This document shows positions 31,211-39,568 of a stretch of DNA of 64,000 nt, in pieces; position 1 is the stretch's first letter; every line of letters starts with the position of its first letter. The notes below the pieces were generated by a model. That model saw nothing but the letters and a program-made list of their open reading frames with translations, made no database searches and had not been told where the DNA came from. A program made the translations under genes and the position numbers. The stretch comes from Arthrobacter sunyaminii (lineage in GTDB: Bacteria > Actinomycetota > Actinomycetes > Actinomycetales > Micrococcaceae). Where the stretch lies: NCBI RefSeq assembly GCF_018866305.1, contig NZ_CP076456.1:1798001-1862000 (forward strand), read 5' to 3'.

Positions 31211-33385
31211 TTGACCAATCCCCACCCGACCTCCGCTGACTCCCCGCCGGACACCGTCCCGGCAACGGAGGTTGAAGCTCCGGAGAGCCAAGTGTCTGAC
31301 GCGGCGGCCGCCAAGCGTGCGAAGGCCGAAAAGATCGGGCGCTACGTCGCGATGTTCATGATGCCGCTCCTGATGGTGTCCATGCTGGTGGGCGGTTACC
31401 TGGCCGCTATGCATTCACCGGAACCGCACAATATGCCCATAGCAGTCAGCGGCCCCTCGCAGCAGGCGGATTCGTTCACCGGGGCATTGGAGTCCGCCGC
31501 CCCGGATGCTGTTGACGTTCGGAGGGCGGCATCGGCAGAGGAAGCACGCCAGCTGGTGCTGGACCGCGAAGTTTCAGGTGCCGTGGTGCTGTCCGGCGGT
31601 TCGGCCACCGTGTACACCGCCGGTGCAGCCGGCGCCTCGCAATCCAGTACCGTCACCGCGCTCTTGGCTCCGCAGGTGCTCGGCCAGGGGCTGAACCTGC
31701 AGACCGAGGATCTCAAGCCGCTGCCGGACAACGACATGGCCGGCCTGGGGGCAATGTTCATGACGACCGCCCTGATGCTTGCCGGTTACATGCCGTTGAG
31801 CCTGGTGCTGTCCAACTCGCCCGAACTCCTCCGCTTCCGCCGCTTTGTTCCTCTGCTCGCAGGCTGGTCCGCTCTGATTGCCGCACTGGTGTGGACCGTC
31901 GTCGGCCCGATCATGGGTGTGGTTGAAGGCCACACCGCGGCCGTTCTGGGCATCTGCTGGCTGTCGGTCTTCGCCGTCGGCAGCGTCCAGTTGTTCCTGA
32001 CCCGTATCTTCGGTCCGATGGCTGTGCTGGTGGGCATGCTGTTCCTCATGGTGCTGGGGGTGCCGGCGTCCAACATGAGCATGTCCGTGCACACGATGCC
32101 CGCCCTCTACCCCTTCCTGCACAATTTCCTGCCGGCTGCCGCTACCGGTGAGTCGCTTCGATCGGTGCTCTACTTTGACGGGAACGGCGCCGCCGGGCAC
32201 CTGCTGGTACTGGTCATCGGCATCGTCGCCTCCCTGCTGCTGACTCTGGGGCTTGATGCCCTGAAGCGGCGCCGCAAGCCGGATGCCAAGCCGCCGGCCG
32301 TCAACGTGGCGTCGCTGCACGGCGGGCCGCGCCCGAAGAACCGGGTCTGGCGCTATGTCACCCTGGCATTCTTCCCGCTGGTCATGGTGTCGATGATGCT
32401 CACGATGATGCTGGGCGCCATGTACCAGCCCGCGCCCAGGGACATGCCGGTCGCCGTCGTCGGTGCCACCACTGAGCAGGCCGAACAAGCGGTTGCCGGA
32501 CTCGAAGAAAACATGTCCGGGCTCTTTGACCTGCGGGCACTGGATTCCGCCGATGAGGCCCGTGAGCAGGTCCGGGACCGGGAGATCACCGCAGCCTACG
32601 TCCTGCCGTCGGCAGAGAACCCCGCCGCAACCCTCTTCACCAACCAGGCCGCGGGCGTGAGCGCGCAGCAGGTGGTCAGCCAGGTGTTTGGCCAGGTGTC
32701 CGCCGGCCAGCAGATGGAACTGATCAAGGAGGACATTGCCCCGCTGCCGGGTCAGGACTCCATGGGCATGGCCACCATGTACCTGGCCATGGGCTGGATT
32801 ATGGCCGGGTTCATGATCATTGTGGTGGGCGCGACCGCCCAGCCGGCCAGCCGTCCGCTTCGCAAGCTCCTGCCGATCGCGGCCGGTTGGGCGGTAGGCT
32901 TCTCTGCCTTCCTGTGGGTGATCGTTGACGTCTTCGTTGGCGCCGTAGACGGGCACTTTTTCCAGCTGTGGGCGGTTGGAGCCATCGCCATTTTCTGCGT
33001 TGCCATGTTCACCGCGGTCTTTGAACGCCTGATCGGGATGCTCGCCATTCTTCCGGTGATTGGAATCCTGATGTTCCTGGGCGTTCCGGCCTCCGGGGCC
33101 GCGATGTCCATCTACATGGAGCCGGAGATCTTCCGTTTCCTGCACGAGGTACTGCCGATGCCGGCAGCAGTGGAGTCCATCCGTTCCATCCTGTACTTCG
33201 GCGGGGACACCGTTGCCTCCCACCTGCTGACCCTTGGCATATGGGGTGCTGCTTCCCTGGTGGTTGTCATCATCATCGACCGGATCAAGCCGCCCCGCAC
33301 CGAAGCCTGGCCGGTCGACGAGGCTCCGGCCCCGGCGGATCCGGCTGGTGACAAGGCTGCGGAGAAGGAGTTTGCTGCGGTGTAA
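31211..33385 (+). CDS. Membrane protein made of two fused YhgE-like halves
   Basis: 724-residue protein built from an internal tandem duplication with a repeat unit of about 337 residues. Residues 44-380 and 381-715 align in order: RYV with a hydrophobic helix ending MVSM; then NMPIAV or RDMPVAV; an extracytoplasmic domain with DREVSGAVVL or DREITAAYVL; five or so membrane helices; GVPAS; and SLRSVLYF or SIRSILYF. Each half resembles the YhgE/ABC-2-type protein encoded at 27216 but lacks its long heptad region. The start is TTG, with AGGAG seven bases upstream. Regulated by the divergent TetR gene; an export role is inferred. Confidence 0.8.
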   Translation: MTNPHPTSADSPPDTVPATEVEAPESQVSDAAAAKRAKAEKIGRYVAMFMMPLLMVSMLVGGYLAAMHSPEPHNMPIAVSGPSQQADSFTGALESAAPDAVDVRRAASAEEARQLVLDREVSGAVVLSGGSATVYTAGAAGASQSSTVTALLAPQVLGQGLNLQTEDLKPLPDNDMAGLGAMFMTTALMLAGYMPLSLVLSNSPELLRFRRFVPLLAGWSALIAALVWTVVGPIMGVVEGHTAAVLGICWLSVFAVGSVQLFLTRIFGPMAVLVGMLFLMVLGVPASNMSMSVHTMPALYPFLHNFLPAAATGESLRSVLYFDGNGAAGHLLVLVIGIVASLLLTLGLDALKRRRKPDAKPPAVNVASLHGGPRPKNRVWRYVTLAFFPLVMVSMMLTMMLGAMYQPAPRDMPVAVVGATTEQAEQAVAGLEENMSGLFDLRALDSADEAREQVRDREITAAYVLPSAENPAATLFTNQAAGVSAQQVVSQVFGQVSAGQQMELIKEDIAPLPGQDSMGMATMYLAMGWIMAGFMIIVVGATAQPASRPLRKLLPIAAGWAVGFSAFLWVIVDVFVGAVDGHFFQLWAVGAIAIFCVAMFTAVFERLIGMLAILPVIGILMFLGVPASGAAMSIYMEPEIFRFLHEVLPMPAAVESIRSILYFGGDTVASHLLTLGIWGAASLVVVIIIDRIKPPRTEAWPVDEAPAPADPAGDKAAEKEFAAV

Positions 33386-33429
33386 TCCGCCGCAGTTCCC
33401 GGTGCCCGTCCAGGTGCGCCGGTAACCCG

Positions 33430-33460
33430 GGGGGCCGCTGCTGATGCAGCGGCCCCCTTT
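33430..33460 (+). terminator. Terminator after fused YhgE-like gene
   Basis: 12-bp GC-rich stem (33430-33441 and 33446-33457) with a TGAT loop and a short T run. Confidence 0.85.
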
Positions 33461-33597
33461 GCGTTGCCGGGATAAACAGTTCCAAAGAAAGCTGAAAACG
33501 CCCTTGCCAGCCTTGCGCTCCCGATGTCGCCGCGCAGCTTTGCAGGTGCCGCGTGTCACAATCAGCGGATCAGCGCCGGCAGTGCCACCATATGGGC

Positions 33598-34566
33598 ATG
33601 TCTGCGAATACCGGCACCCCAGCCCCCCAGCAAACCCGGACCGGCGAAGAGCGCAGTGCCCGCGTGGCGGTCACGGTCTTTCCCCTGCTCATCCTTGCCG
33701 GGGGAGCGGTGGCCCTCTTCTTCCCGGAGCCTTTCACCGGTCTCTCCGCGTTTATCAATCCGGGCTTGATGCTCATCATGTTCGGCATGGGCCTGACCCT
33801 GACCCTGCCGGACTTTGCACTGGTGGTACGGCAGCCCCTGCCTGTGCTCCTCGGCGTCGTCGCCCAGTTTGTGATCATGCCGCTGCTGGGAGCCGGAATC
33901 GCCTGGGCACTGCAACTGAGTCCTGAACTGGCAGCCGGCGTGATCCTCGTAGGGTGCGCGCCCGGCGGTACAGCTTCAAACGTGGTGACCTACCTTGCCA
34001 GGGGCAACGTTGCCCTGTCGGTGGCCATGACCTCGGTGTCCACCCTGCTGGCACCCCTGTTGACGCCGCTGCTGGCGCTGTGGCTGGCCGGACGGTACAT
34101 GGCGGTTGACGCCGGTTCCATGGCCCTGTCCATTGTCCAGATTGTGCTGATTCCCGTGGTGCTGGGACTTGTGATCCGCTACGCAGTGCCCCGGCTGGTG
34201 GACCGTGTGCTCCCGGTCCTGCCGTGGATCTCGGTCCTGGCCATCACGTTTGTAGTGATTGCCGTAGTGGCCGGAAGTGCTGCTGCCATCGTCACCGCAG
34301 GCTGGCTGATCCTGCTTGCGGTCATCCTGCACAACGGCCTCGGACTGGGCCTGGGCTACGGCGCGGCGAAGCTCTTCCGCCAACCCGTAGCCTCCCGGCG
34401 CACCACGGCCATTGAAGTGGGCATGCAGAACTCCGGACTGGCAGCCGGACTGGCCAAGCAGTACTTCACGCCCGAAGCGGCCCTTCCGGCGGCTGTCTTC
34501 TCGGTGTGGCACAACGTTTCCGGTGCCCTGATGGCAGCTTTCTGGCGGAGCAGGAATTCCCGCTAA
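33598..34566 (+). CDS. Bile acid:sodium symporter family (BASS) transporter
   Basis: 322-residue membrane protein with nine to ten helices. BASS-family features are FGMGLTLTLPDF after helix 2, GCAPGGTASNVVTYLARGN in the conserved sodium-binding crossover, and EVGMQNSGLA near the end. It imports organic anions with sodium; bacterial members carry pantoate, keto acids or other metabolites, so no substrate is assigned. The start is uncertain: ATG 33598, ATG 33592 and GTG 33553 are all possible and none has a good ribosome binding site. Confidence 0.88.
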   Translation: MSANTGTPAPQQTRTGEERSARVAVTVFPLLILAGGAVALFFPEPFTGLSAFINPGLMLIMFGMGLTLTLPDFALVVRQPLPVLLGVVAQFVIMPLLGAGIAWALQLSPELAAGVILVGCAPGGTASNVVTYLARGNVALSVAMTSVSTLLAPLLTPLLALWLAGRYMAVDAGSMALSIVQIVLIPVVLGLVIRYAVPRLVDRVLPVLPWISVLAITFVVIAVVAGSAAAIVTAGWLILLAVILHNGLGLGLGYGAAKLFRQPVASRRTTAIEVGMQNSGLAAGLAKQYFTPEAALPAAVFSVWHNVSGALMAAFWRSRNSR

Positions 34567-34686
34567 CCCCGGGCCCTGTCCGGATGTGCGGGAGCAACGG
34601 GGATGCTTCCGGCGCAGGGCTACCGTTTGCGGTGCCTTAGCCGCTAGGGTGATGCCGTCCCGGCACTTCGAGGAAAGCAGGCGCCC

Positions 34687-35514
34687 ATGGCGTCCAAGAC
34701 CATCGTGATCACCGGCGGGTCCGACGGCGTCGGCGCGGCTGCCGCACGCAGGCTCGCCGCGGACGGCCACCACGTTGTGGTGGTGGGACGCTCGCGGGAG
34801 AAGACTGCCGCCGTTGCGAAGGACACAGGCGGCGAATTTCTGCTGGCTGATTTTGCCGACCTCAACCAGGTGCGGAACCTGGCCTCGGAGCTGCTGCAGC
34901 GTTATCCGCGCATCGATGTCCTGGCCAACAACGCCGGTGCCATCTTCGGCAAGGAGCGGCAGGTCACCGGAGACGGACACGAGATGACGTTCCAGGTGAA
35001 CTATCTGGCCCCGTTCCTGCTCACCCGCCTGCTGACGGACCGGTTGCTGGAGTCACGGGGGACCGTCATCAACACCTCGAGCATCGCGAACCGGCTCTTC
35101 GCCCGGGTGGATCTGGATGACCTGGAGTCGGAGAAGAACTACAACCCCCGCAGAGCCTACGGAAACAGCAAGCTGGAGCAGATCCTGTTCACCGAGGAAT
35201 TCGACCGCCGGTACCGTTCCCACGGTGCCACCTCGACGGCGTTTCATCCGGGCAACGTTGCCTCCGGCTTCTCGGGCGTCCGGGGGTCCGCCATGCACGC
35301 GCTTTACCAAACCCGGCTTGGGAAGCTGTTCCTGACCAGCCCGGAAAAGGGGGCCAGGACACTGGTGTTCCTGGCTGAAGGCACACCCGGCGAGGACTAT
35401 CCCACAGGCAAGTACTTTGAGCGGTGCAAGGTTGCCCGCCCGAACCGCCAGGCCCGGGACGGGGCCCTTGCACTGGGGCTGTGGAACCGGTCCGTGGCAA
35501 TGATCGAATCCTGA
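34687..35514 (+). CDS. Short-chain dehydrogenase/reductase, copy 1
   Basis: 275-residue NAD(P)-dependent SDR. It shows TGGSDGVG for cofactor binding, LANNAGA, FQVNYLAPFLL, the catalytic serine in NTSSIAN, and YGNSK as the YxxxK pair. The family resembles retinol-dehydrogenase/WW-domain-oxidoreductase-like SDRs; the substrate is unknown. AGGAAAG lies 10 bases before the ATG, and TAGGGT at 34644-34649 is a possible -10. The stop is two bases from the start of a paralogous gene, so the pair arose by tandem duplication and is co-transcribed. Confidence 0.92.
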   Translation: MASKTIVITGGSDGVGAAAARRLAADGHHVVVVGRSREKTAAVAKDTGGEFLLADFADLNQVRNLASELLQRYPRIDVLANNAGAIFGKERQVTGDGHEMTFQVNYLAPFLLTRLLTDRLLESRGTVINTSSIANRLFARVDLDDLESEKNYNPRRAYGNSKLEQILFTEEFDRRYRSHGATSTAFHPGNVASGFSGVRGSAMHALYQTRLGKLFLTSPEKGARTLVFLAEGTPGEDYPTGKYFERCKVARPNRQARDGALALGLWNRSVAMIES

Positions 35515-35516
35515 GC

Positions 35517-36335
35517 ATGATGCGCAAAACCATCGTGATCACCGGTGCCAGCGACGGTATCGGTGCTGCCGCCGCCAGACAGCTGGCCCGGCAGGGTCAT
35601 CGCGTGGTGGCGGTGGGGCGGTCGCCGTCGAAGACGGCTGCAGTGGCCGGGCACACCGGCGGCGAGTACGTCGTGGCCGATTTCGCCGCGCTGGACACTG
35701 TGCGGAACCTGGCGTTCCAGCTGCTGGCACGCTGCGGCGTCATCGACGTCCTGGCCAACAACGCCGGAGCAATGTTCGGCTCGAGGCGGCAGATCACTGA
35801 GGACGGACACGAAAGGACTTTCCAGGTGAACTACCTGGCGCCCTTCCTGCTCACCCAAATGCTGACCGACCGGCTGCTGGAGTCGGGCGGAACCGTGATC
35901 AACACTTCCAGCGCGGCCAACTTATTCGGACGCATCGATCCGGATGATCTGGAGCTGGAAAAGCGGTACCGTCCCTTTCGGGCTTATGCGGCAGCCAAAC
36001 TCGCACTGATCCTGTTTACACGCGAGTTTGACCGCCGTTACCGCCTCCGGGGAGCAACTTCCACAACCTTCCACCCCGGCCTGGTGGCCACCAATTTCCT
36101 AAGGGAGCACGGTGTGGCACCCGGCGCAGGGCATTCACCCCTGCGGCATCTGGTGCTGACTCCGGACAAGGGCGCCCGAACGCTGGTCTATCTTGCCGGG
36201 GCTGTTCCGGGGCAGGACTACGCGACAGGCGAGTATTACCGGCGGTGCAAGGTGGCGCGCCCTAACCGCCAGGCCCGGGACGGAGCGCTGGGACTGGGGT
36301 TGTGGAACCGGTCCGTGGCAATGCTGGAGTCCTGA
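35517..36335 (+). CDS. Short-chain dehydrogenase/reductase, copy 2
   Basis: 272-residue paralogue of the preceding SDR. Shared landmarks are TGASDGIG, LANNAGA, FQVNYLAPFLL, catalytic Ser in NTSSAAN, YAAAK, and an almost identical C-terminus (RPNRQARDGAL to LWNRSVAM). Two adjacent ATG codons (35517 and 35520) can start it; translation is probably coupled to copy 1. The substrate-pocket regions differ more than the cofactor regions, which suggests divergence of specificity after duplication. Not obviously linked to the GntR/ABC operon that follows. Confidence 0.92.
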   Translation: MMRKTIVITGASDGIGAAAARQLARQGHRVVAVGRSPSKTAAVAGHTGGEYVVADFAALDTVRNLAFQLLARCGVIDVLANNAGAMFGSRRQITEDGHERTFQVNYLAPFLLTQMLTDRLLESGGTVINTSSAANLFGRIDPDDLELEKRYRPFRAYAAAKLALILFTREFDRRYRLRGATSTTFHPGLVATNFLREHGVAPGAGHSPLRHLVLTPDKGARTLVYLAGAVPGQDYATGEYYRRCKVARPNRQARDGALGLGLWNRSVAMLES

Positions 36336-36350
36336 CTTTCCAGTACCTAT

Positions 36351-36372
36351 GTCCATTAGTCCACTAATGGAC
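36351..36372. promoter_or_regulatory. 22-bp palindromic operator of the GntR/ABC operon
   Basis: GTCCATTAG-TCCA-CTAATGGAC: perfect 9-bp arms. It abuts the -10-like TACGGT (36373-36378), which is followed after 6 bases by the GntR ATG. Position and symmetry indicate autoregulation by the YtrA-type protein. Confidence 0.75.
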
Positions 36373-36384
36373 TACGGTGTGGTC

Positions 36385-36747
36385 ATGTTCACAGGTGAGG
36401 GTCCGATCTTCCAGCAGCTTGCTGTGAGGATTGCCGACGACATCGTGGCGGGAACCTATCCCGAAGAGACCGCTGTGCCTTCGGCCACCGACTTCGCCAT
36501 GTTCCACCAAATGAATCCCGCCACCGCCAGCAAGGGCGTGAACATGCTCGTGGATCTGGGCGTGCTCTACAAAAAACGGGGCATCGGGATGTTTGTTGCG
36601 ACCGGAGCGCGGAAAGTCCTCCTTGCCCGGCGGCGCGATGAGTTTCGCAAACAATACCTGCAGCCGCTTCTTCGCGAAGCCGCGGTCCTTGAGATTCCGG
36701 CCGCCGAACTGCACTCGATGATCGACGATGAACAGGATCCGGCATGA
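36385..36747 (+). CDS. GntR-family regulator, YtrA subfamily
   Basis: 120-residue regulator: a winged helix (GPIFQQLAVRIADDIVAGTYPE, then MNPATASKGVNMLVDLGVLYKKRGIGMFV) followed by a short tail without a ligand-binding domain, the YtrA layout. The frame is open upstream, but homologues start at MFTGEGPIF, and ATG 36385 sits six bases behind TACGGT, a leaderless-type -10. Overlaps the ABC ATPase gene by ATGA. YtrA regulators normally repress their own ABC transporter operon and respond to cell-wall-active compounds. Confidence 0.9.
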   Translation: MFTGEGPIFQQLAVRIADDIVAGTYPEETAVPSATDFAMFHQMNPATASKGVNMLVDLGVLYKKRGIGMFVATGARKVLLARRRDEFRKQYLQPLLREAAVLEIPAAELHSMIDDEQDPA

Positions 36748-37649
36748 CCAACGCAATCGACATCCGCTCCATGAGCCGCACCTTCGGGCACTCGAAGGCG
36801 CTCGACGACATCACGCTCACCGTTCCGCCGGGCGCCATCTGCGGACTCCTTGGCCGGAACGGTGCCGGCAAAACGACCATCATGTCCATTCTCGCCGGCC
36901 AGGACCGGCCGAGCTCAGGCACAGCGGAAGTGTTTGGACAGAACCCCTTTGAGAATGAAGCTGCCCTATCCAAGATCAGCTTTGTCCGCGACAACCAGCG
37001 GTATCCCGACGGCTACCGGCTGCACCATGTCCTGCGCATCGCCCCCGAATTTGCGCCGAACTGGAACGCCGGCATTGCCGCGGAACTGGTGGAGGGATTA
37101 CGCATCCCGGACAGGACGCCGATCAAGAAATTCTCCCGGGGACAGCTTTCCGCCGTCGCCATTGTTCTCGCCCTGGCCTCGCGAGCCCCGCTCACACTCC
37201 TTGATGAGCCCTACCTGGGCCTTGACGTCACAGCCCGGGCGTTCTTTCACAACATGCTTCTCCGGGACTACACGGAGCACCCCCGCACGGTCATCCTGTC
37301 TACCCACCTCATCGAAGAATCCGAAGCTCTCTTTGACCGTGTAGTGATCGTTGACCGGGGCCGGGTGCGCGCCGATTGCGACAGCGACGAGACATCCAGC
37401 CTTGCCTTTACCCTGAGCGGGACCGCAGACGCTGTCGAGCGGCTCTCAGAAGGCAGGGCCCTTCTCCTCTCACACACAGTCGGCAACCTGAAATCGGTCA
37501 CCGTCAGCGGGACCGCCGATGACGATCTCCGAACCCAGGCGCGCACACTCGGAGCAACCGTTTCGCCGGCTACCCTCCAGGAACTCGTCGCAGCATTCGG
37601 GGCAGATGCACCGCAAGCGATTCGCACCAGGAAAGGGGCACACGCATGA
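36744..37649 (+). CDS. ABC transporter ATPase of YtrA-type operon
   Basis: 301-residue ATPase. Walker A is GRNGAGKTT and Walker B is LTLLDEPYLGLD, with switch His in LSTHLIEESEALFD. The signature is degenerate (KKFSRGQLSA instead of LSGGQ), as is usual in YtrB-like ATPases. A C-terminal domain of about 90 residues follows. ATGA overlaps on both sides couple it to the regulator and the permease. It probably exports or removes a cell-envelope-active molecule; the substrate is unknown. Confidence 0.9.
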   Translation: MTNAIDIRSMSRTFGHSKALDDITLTVPPGAICGLLGRNGAGKTTIMSILAGQDRPSSGTAEVFGQNPFENEAALSKISFVRDNQRYPDGYRLHHVLRIAPEFAPNWNAGIAAELVEGLRIPDRTPIKKFSRGQLSAVAIVLALASRAPLTLLDEPYLGLDVTARAFFHNMLLRDYTEHPRTVILSTHLIEESEALFDRVVIVDRGRVRADCDSDETSSLAFTLSGTADAVERLSEGRALLLSHTVGNLKSVTVSGTADDDLRTQARTLGATVSPATLQELVAAFGADAPQAIRTRKGAHA

Positions 37650-38356
37650 GCGCCGTCGTCTCAACCGTCAAAATCCACCTCAACCGGCGGACGGAAACCT
37701 TCGTTGTGCCACTCACCATCGCCGGGTCAGTCGCCATCATCTCCGTGCTCACCGCACTGATCTTCTGGCGTTCCGGCAGCCAACCGGGCAGCGAGGCGTG
37801 GATCCAGGGCTCCCAGAGCAATCCCGGAATTGTCTACGCACTGGTGGGTTTCTTCTGCTATCTCGGCGTTGCCAGTGTTGGAACAACGTTCCCGTTCGCG
37901 TTGGCTCTCGGGGCATCCAGGCGGTCATTCGTCGCCGGCACCATCATCTGGAACGCACTCACCGCCGCCTACGTCGCCCTGATCCTGGCTGCGCTCAATG
38001 CGATTGAGATCGCCACCAACCACTGGTTTGCCGGCTTCTACATCTTCGACATCTACGTCCTCGGCGGCGGCGACACACTGCGCCTGCTGCCGATCGTCTT
38101 CCTGGGAGTACTTGCCACACTTACCATCGGAGGAGTCTTCGCCGCAGCGTGGGTACGCTTCGGCGCTCTCGGCCCTCAACTCCTCGCAGGCGGCGTCGTC
38201 CTCATACTGGCGGTGGCGGTAATCATCCTCGTGCCCCAGGCGGCAGCAATTGCCGCCGCCTTCCACCTCTGGTGGCTTGCTGCCGCAGCCATCGGTGCGG
38301 TCGTGCTCTCCGCCACCGGAACCTGGCTGCTGCTGCGGCCGGCCACTGTGCGCTGA
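37646..38356 (+). CDS. ABC transporter membrane subunit of YtrA-type operon
   Basis: 236-residue hydrophobic protein with six predicted helices and no recognisable catalytic motif. It has the size and position of the membrane partner of YtrB-like ATPases. An ATGA overlap links it to the ATPase gene. A short arginine-rich cytoplasmic stretch (GASRRSFVAGT) after helix 2 is a plausible coupling helix. No terminator is clear before the convergent SorC gene. Confidence 0.82.
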   Translation: MSAVVSTVKIHLNRRTETFVVPLTIAGSVAIISVLTALIFWRSGSQPGSEAWIQGSQSNPGIVYALVGFFCYLGVASVGTTFPFALALGASRRSFVAGTIIWNALTAAYVALILAALNAIEIATNHWFAGFYIFDIYVLGGGDTLRLLPIVFLGVLATLTIGGVFAAAWVRFGALGPQLLAGGVVLILAVAVIILVPQAAAIAAAFHLWWLAAAAIGAVVLSATGTWLLLRPATVR

Positions 38357-38420
38357 CGGGCACACTGGAGTCCCGGGCGGATCCGGACCCATTGTCACCG
38401 GACCGGCCAGACGCATCCGC

Positions 38421-39425
38421 TCAGCAGGAGGCCAGCCTTCGGGCCGAGTTTTCATCCAGGATCAGGTCCGTCACCAGACCGGCGCGCAGCGCCCCCAGCA
38501 GGCTGGTGGTCTTGGCTTCCCCGGCCACCACGCAGATGCGGCGCGGGACCTGCCGCAGCTGGCCCAGCTCCGGGCCGGTGCTGCGGGCATTGAGGCTGAT
38601 GCCGTCCCAAGTGCCGTCCACGCGGTAGAACATGGTGGCTACGTCGCCCACCACGCCTTCGGCCATCAGATCCTCCAGATCCTCTTCATCGAGGTAGGCG
38701 CCGTTGTAAACGTGGCTTGGAACACCCGCCTCCATGGAGCCGACTCCGAAGATGGCGATGTTCATCCGGGCCTGCAGATCCAGCACGCGCTTCACGGGAC
38801 GTTCGCGCCACATGGCTTCCTTGGTCTCCGTGTGGTCGAAGAACGCGGGCACCGGGAACTGCACCACGCGTGCGCCGTAGGCATGGCCAAAACGCTGCAG
38901 GATTTCACTGGCATAGGTGATGCCCGAGGTGCGGAAATTGCCGGCACCATTCATCTGCACAACTGTGCTGTCATGGGTGTCCTTGACGCCCAGATGCTGG
39001 CTGACGGCGGTGAGCGTGGAGCCCCAGGCAACACCCACGATGGCGTCCGAATCAATCAGGGGATTGATGTGGTGGGCGGCTTGAACGGCAACACGCTGCA
39101 GAATCTGGGCGGGGGAAACCCCCTCCACCACGGGCACCACCTTGGCGTGGATTCCGAAGCGGGAGCTGATTTCCTTCTCCAGCGCCGGAGCCCGGTCCGC
39201 AGCGCTGTTGATCTTGATCTCCACCAGTCCGGTGCTGCGGGCATGCGAGAGCAGGCGGGAAACAGTGGAGCGCGAGATCCGCAGTTCGCGGGCGATGGCT
39301 TCCATGGTCAGGTTCTGCAGGTAGTACATCTGTGCCGCCCGCAGGGCGTCCCGGTCGCGTTCCGCCTGAGGGGTAATACCCTCCCCGTGCCGTGCAGCGG
39401 AACGCTTGGTGACACCAATGTTCAC
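38421..39425 (-). CDS. SorC/DeoR-type sugar-binding transcriptional regulator
   Basis: 334-residue regulator with an N-terminal helix-turn-helix (MEAIARELRISRSTVSRLLSHAR) and a C-terminal sugar-phosphate-binding domain (VGVAWGSTLTAVSQHL, VVQMNGAG, ILDENSARRL). I prefer GTG 39425, five bases after GGTGGAC, to the in-frame TTG 39440. The gene is divergent from glpD, so a role in glycerol or glycerol-3-phosphate control is likely, though the effector is not proved by sequence. A small inverted repeat lies in the shared promoter region. Confidence 0.9.
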   Translation of the reverse strand: MNIGVTKRSAARHGEGITPQAERDRDALRAAQMYYLQNLTMEAIARELRISRSTVSRLLSHARSTGLVEIKINSAADRAPALEKEISSRFGIHAKVVPVVEGVSPAQILQRVAVQAAHHINPLIDSDAIVGVAWGSTLTAVSQHLGVKDTHDSTVVQMNGAGNFRTSGITYASEILQRFGHAYGARVVQFPVPAFFDHTETKEAMWRERPVKRVLDLQARMNIAIFGVGSMEAGVPSHVYNGAYLDEEDLEDLMAEGVVGDVATMFYRVDGTWDGISLNARSTGPELGQLRQVPRRICVVAGEAKTTSLLGALRAGLVTDLILDENSARRLASC

Positions 39426-39475
39426 TTGTTGTCCACCCAATCCGCAAAGAACCTCATGTATCCATTATGTCAGGG

Positions 39476-39489
39476 TGCACGTTTGTGCA
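39476..39489. promoter_or_regulatory. Inverted repeat in the SorC-glpD intergenic region
   Basis: TGCAC-GTTT-GTGCA: 5-bp arms, between the divergent starts. Possible operator for the SorC-type regulator. Confidence 0.4.
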
Positions 39490-39568
39490 TCGGCTCGATG
39501 CCTGAGCCCTCAGGCTTCGAGCATGGATGGATATGGCAAAGCCGCCACAGAAGCGTTTGGAGATAGTC

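Noticed and set aside
31574..33559. 661-codon reverse frame antisense to the fused YhgE-like gene
   Set aside because: His/Gly/Gln-rich nonsense translation; the forward strand has clear membrane helices and internal repeats.
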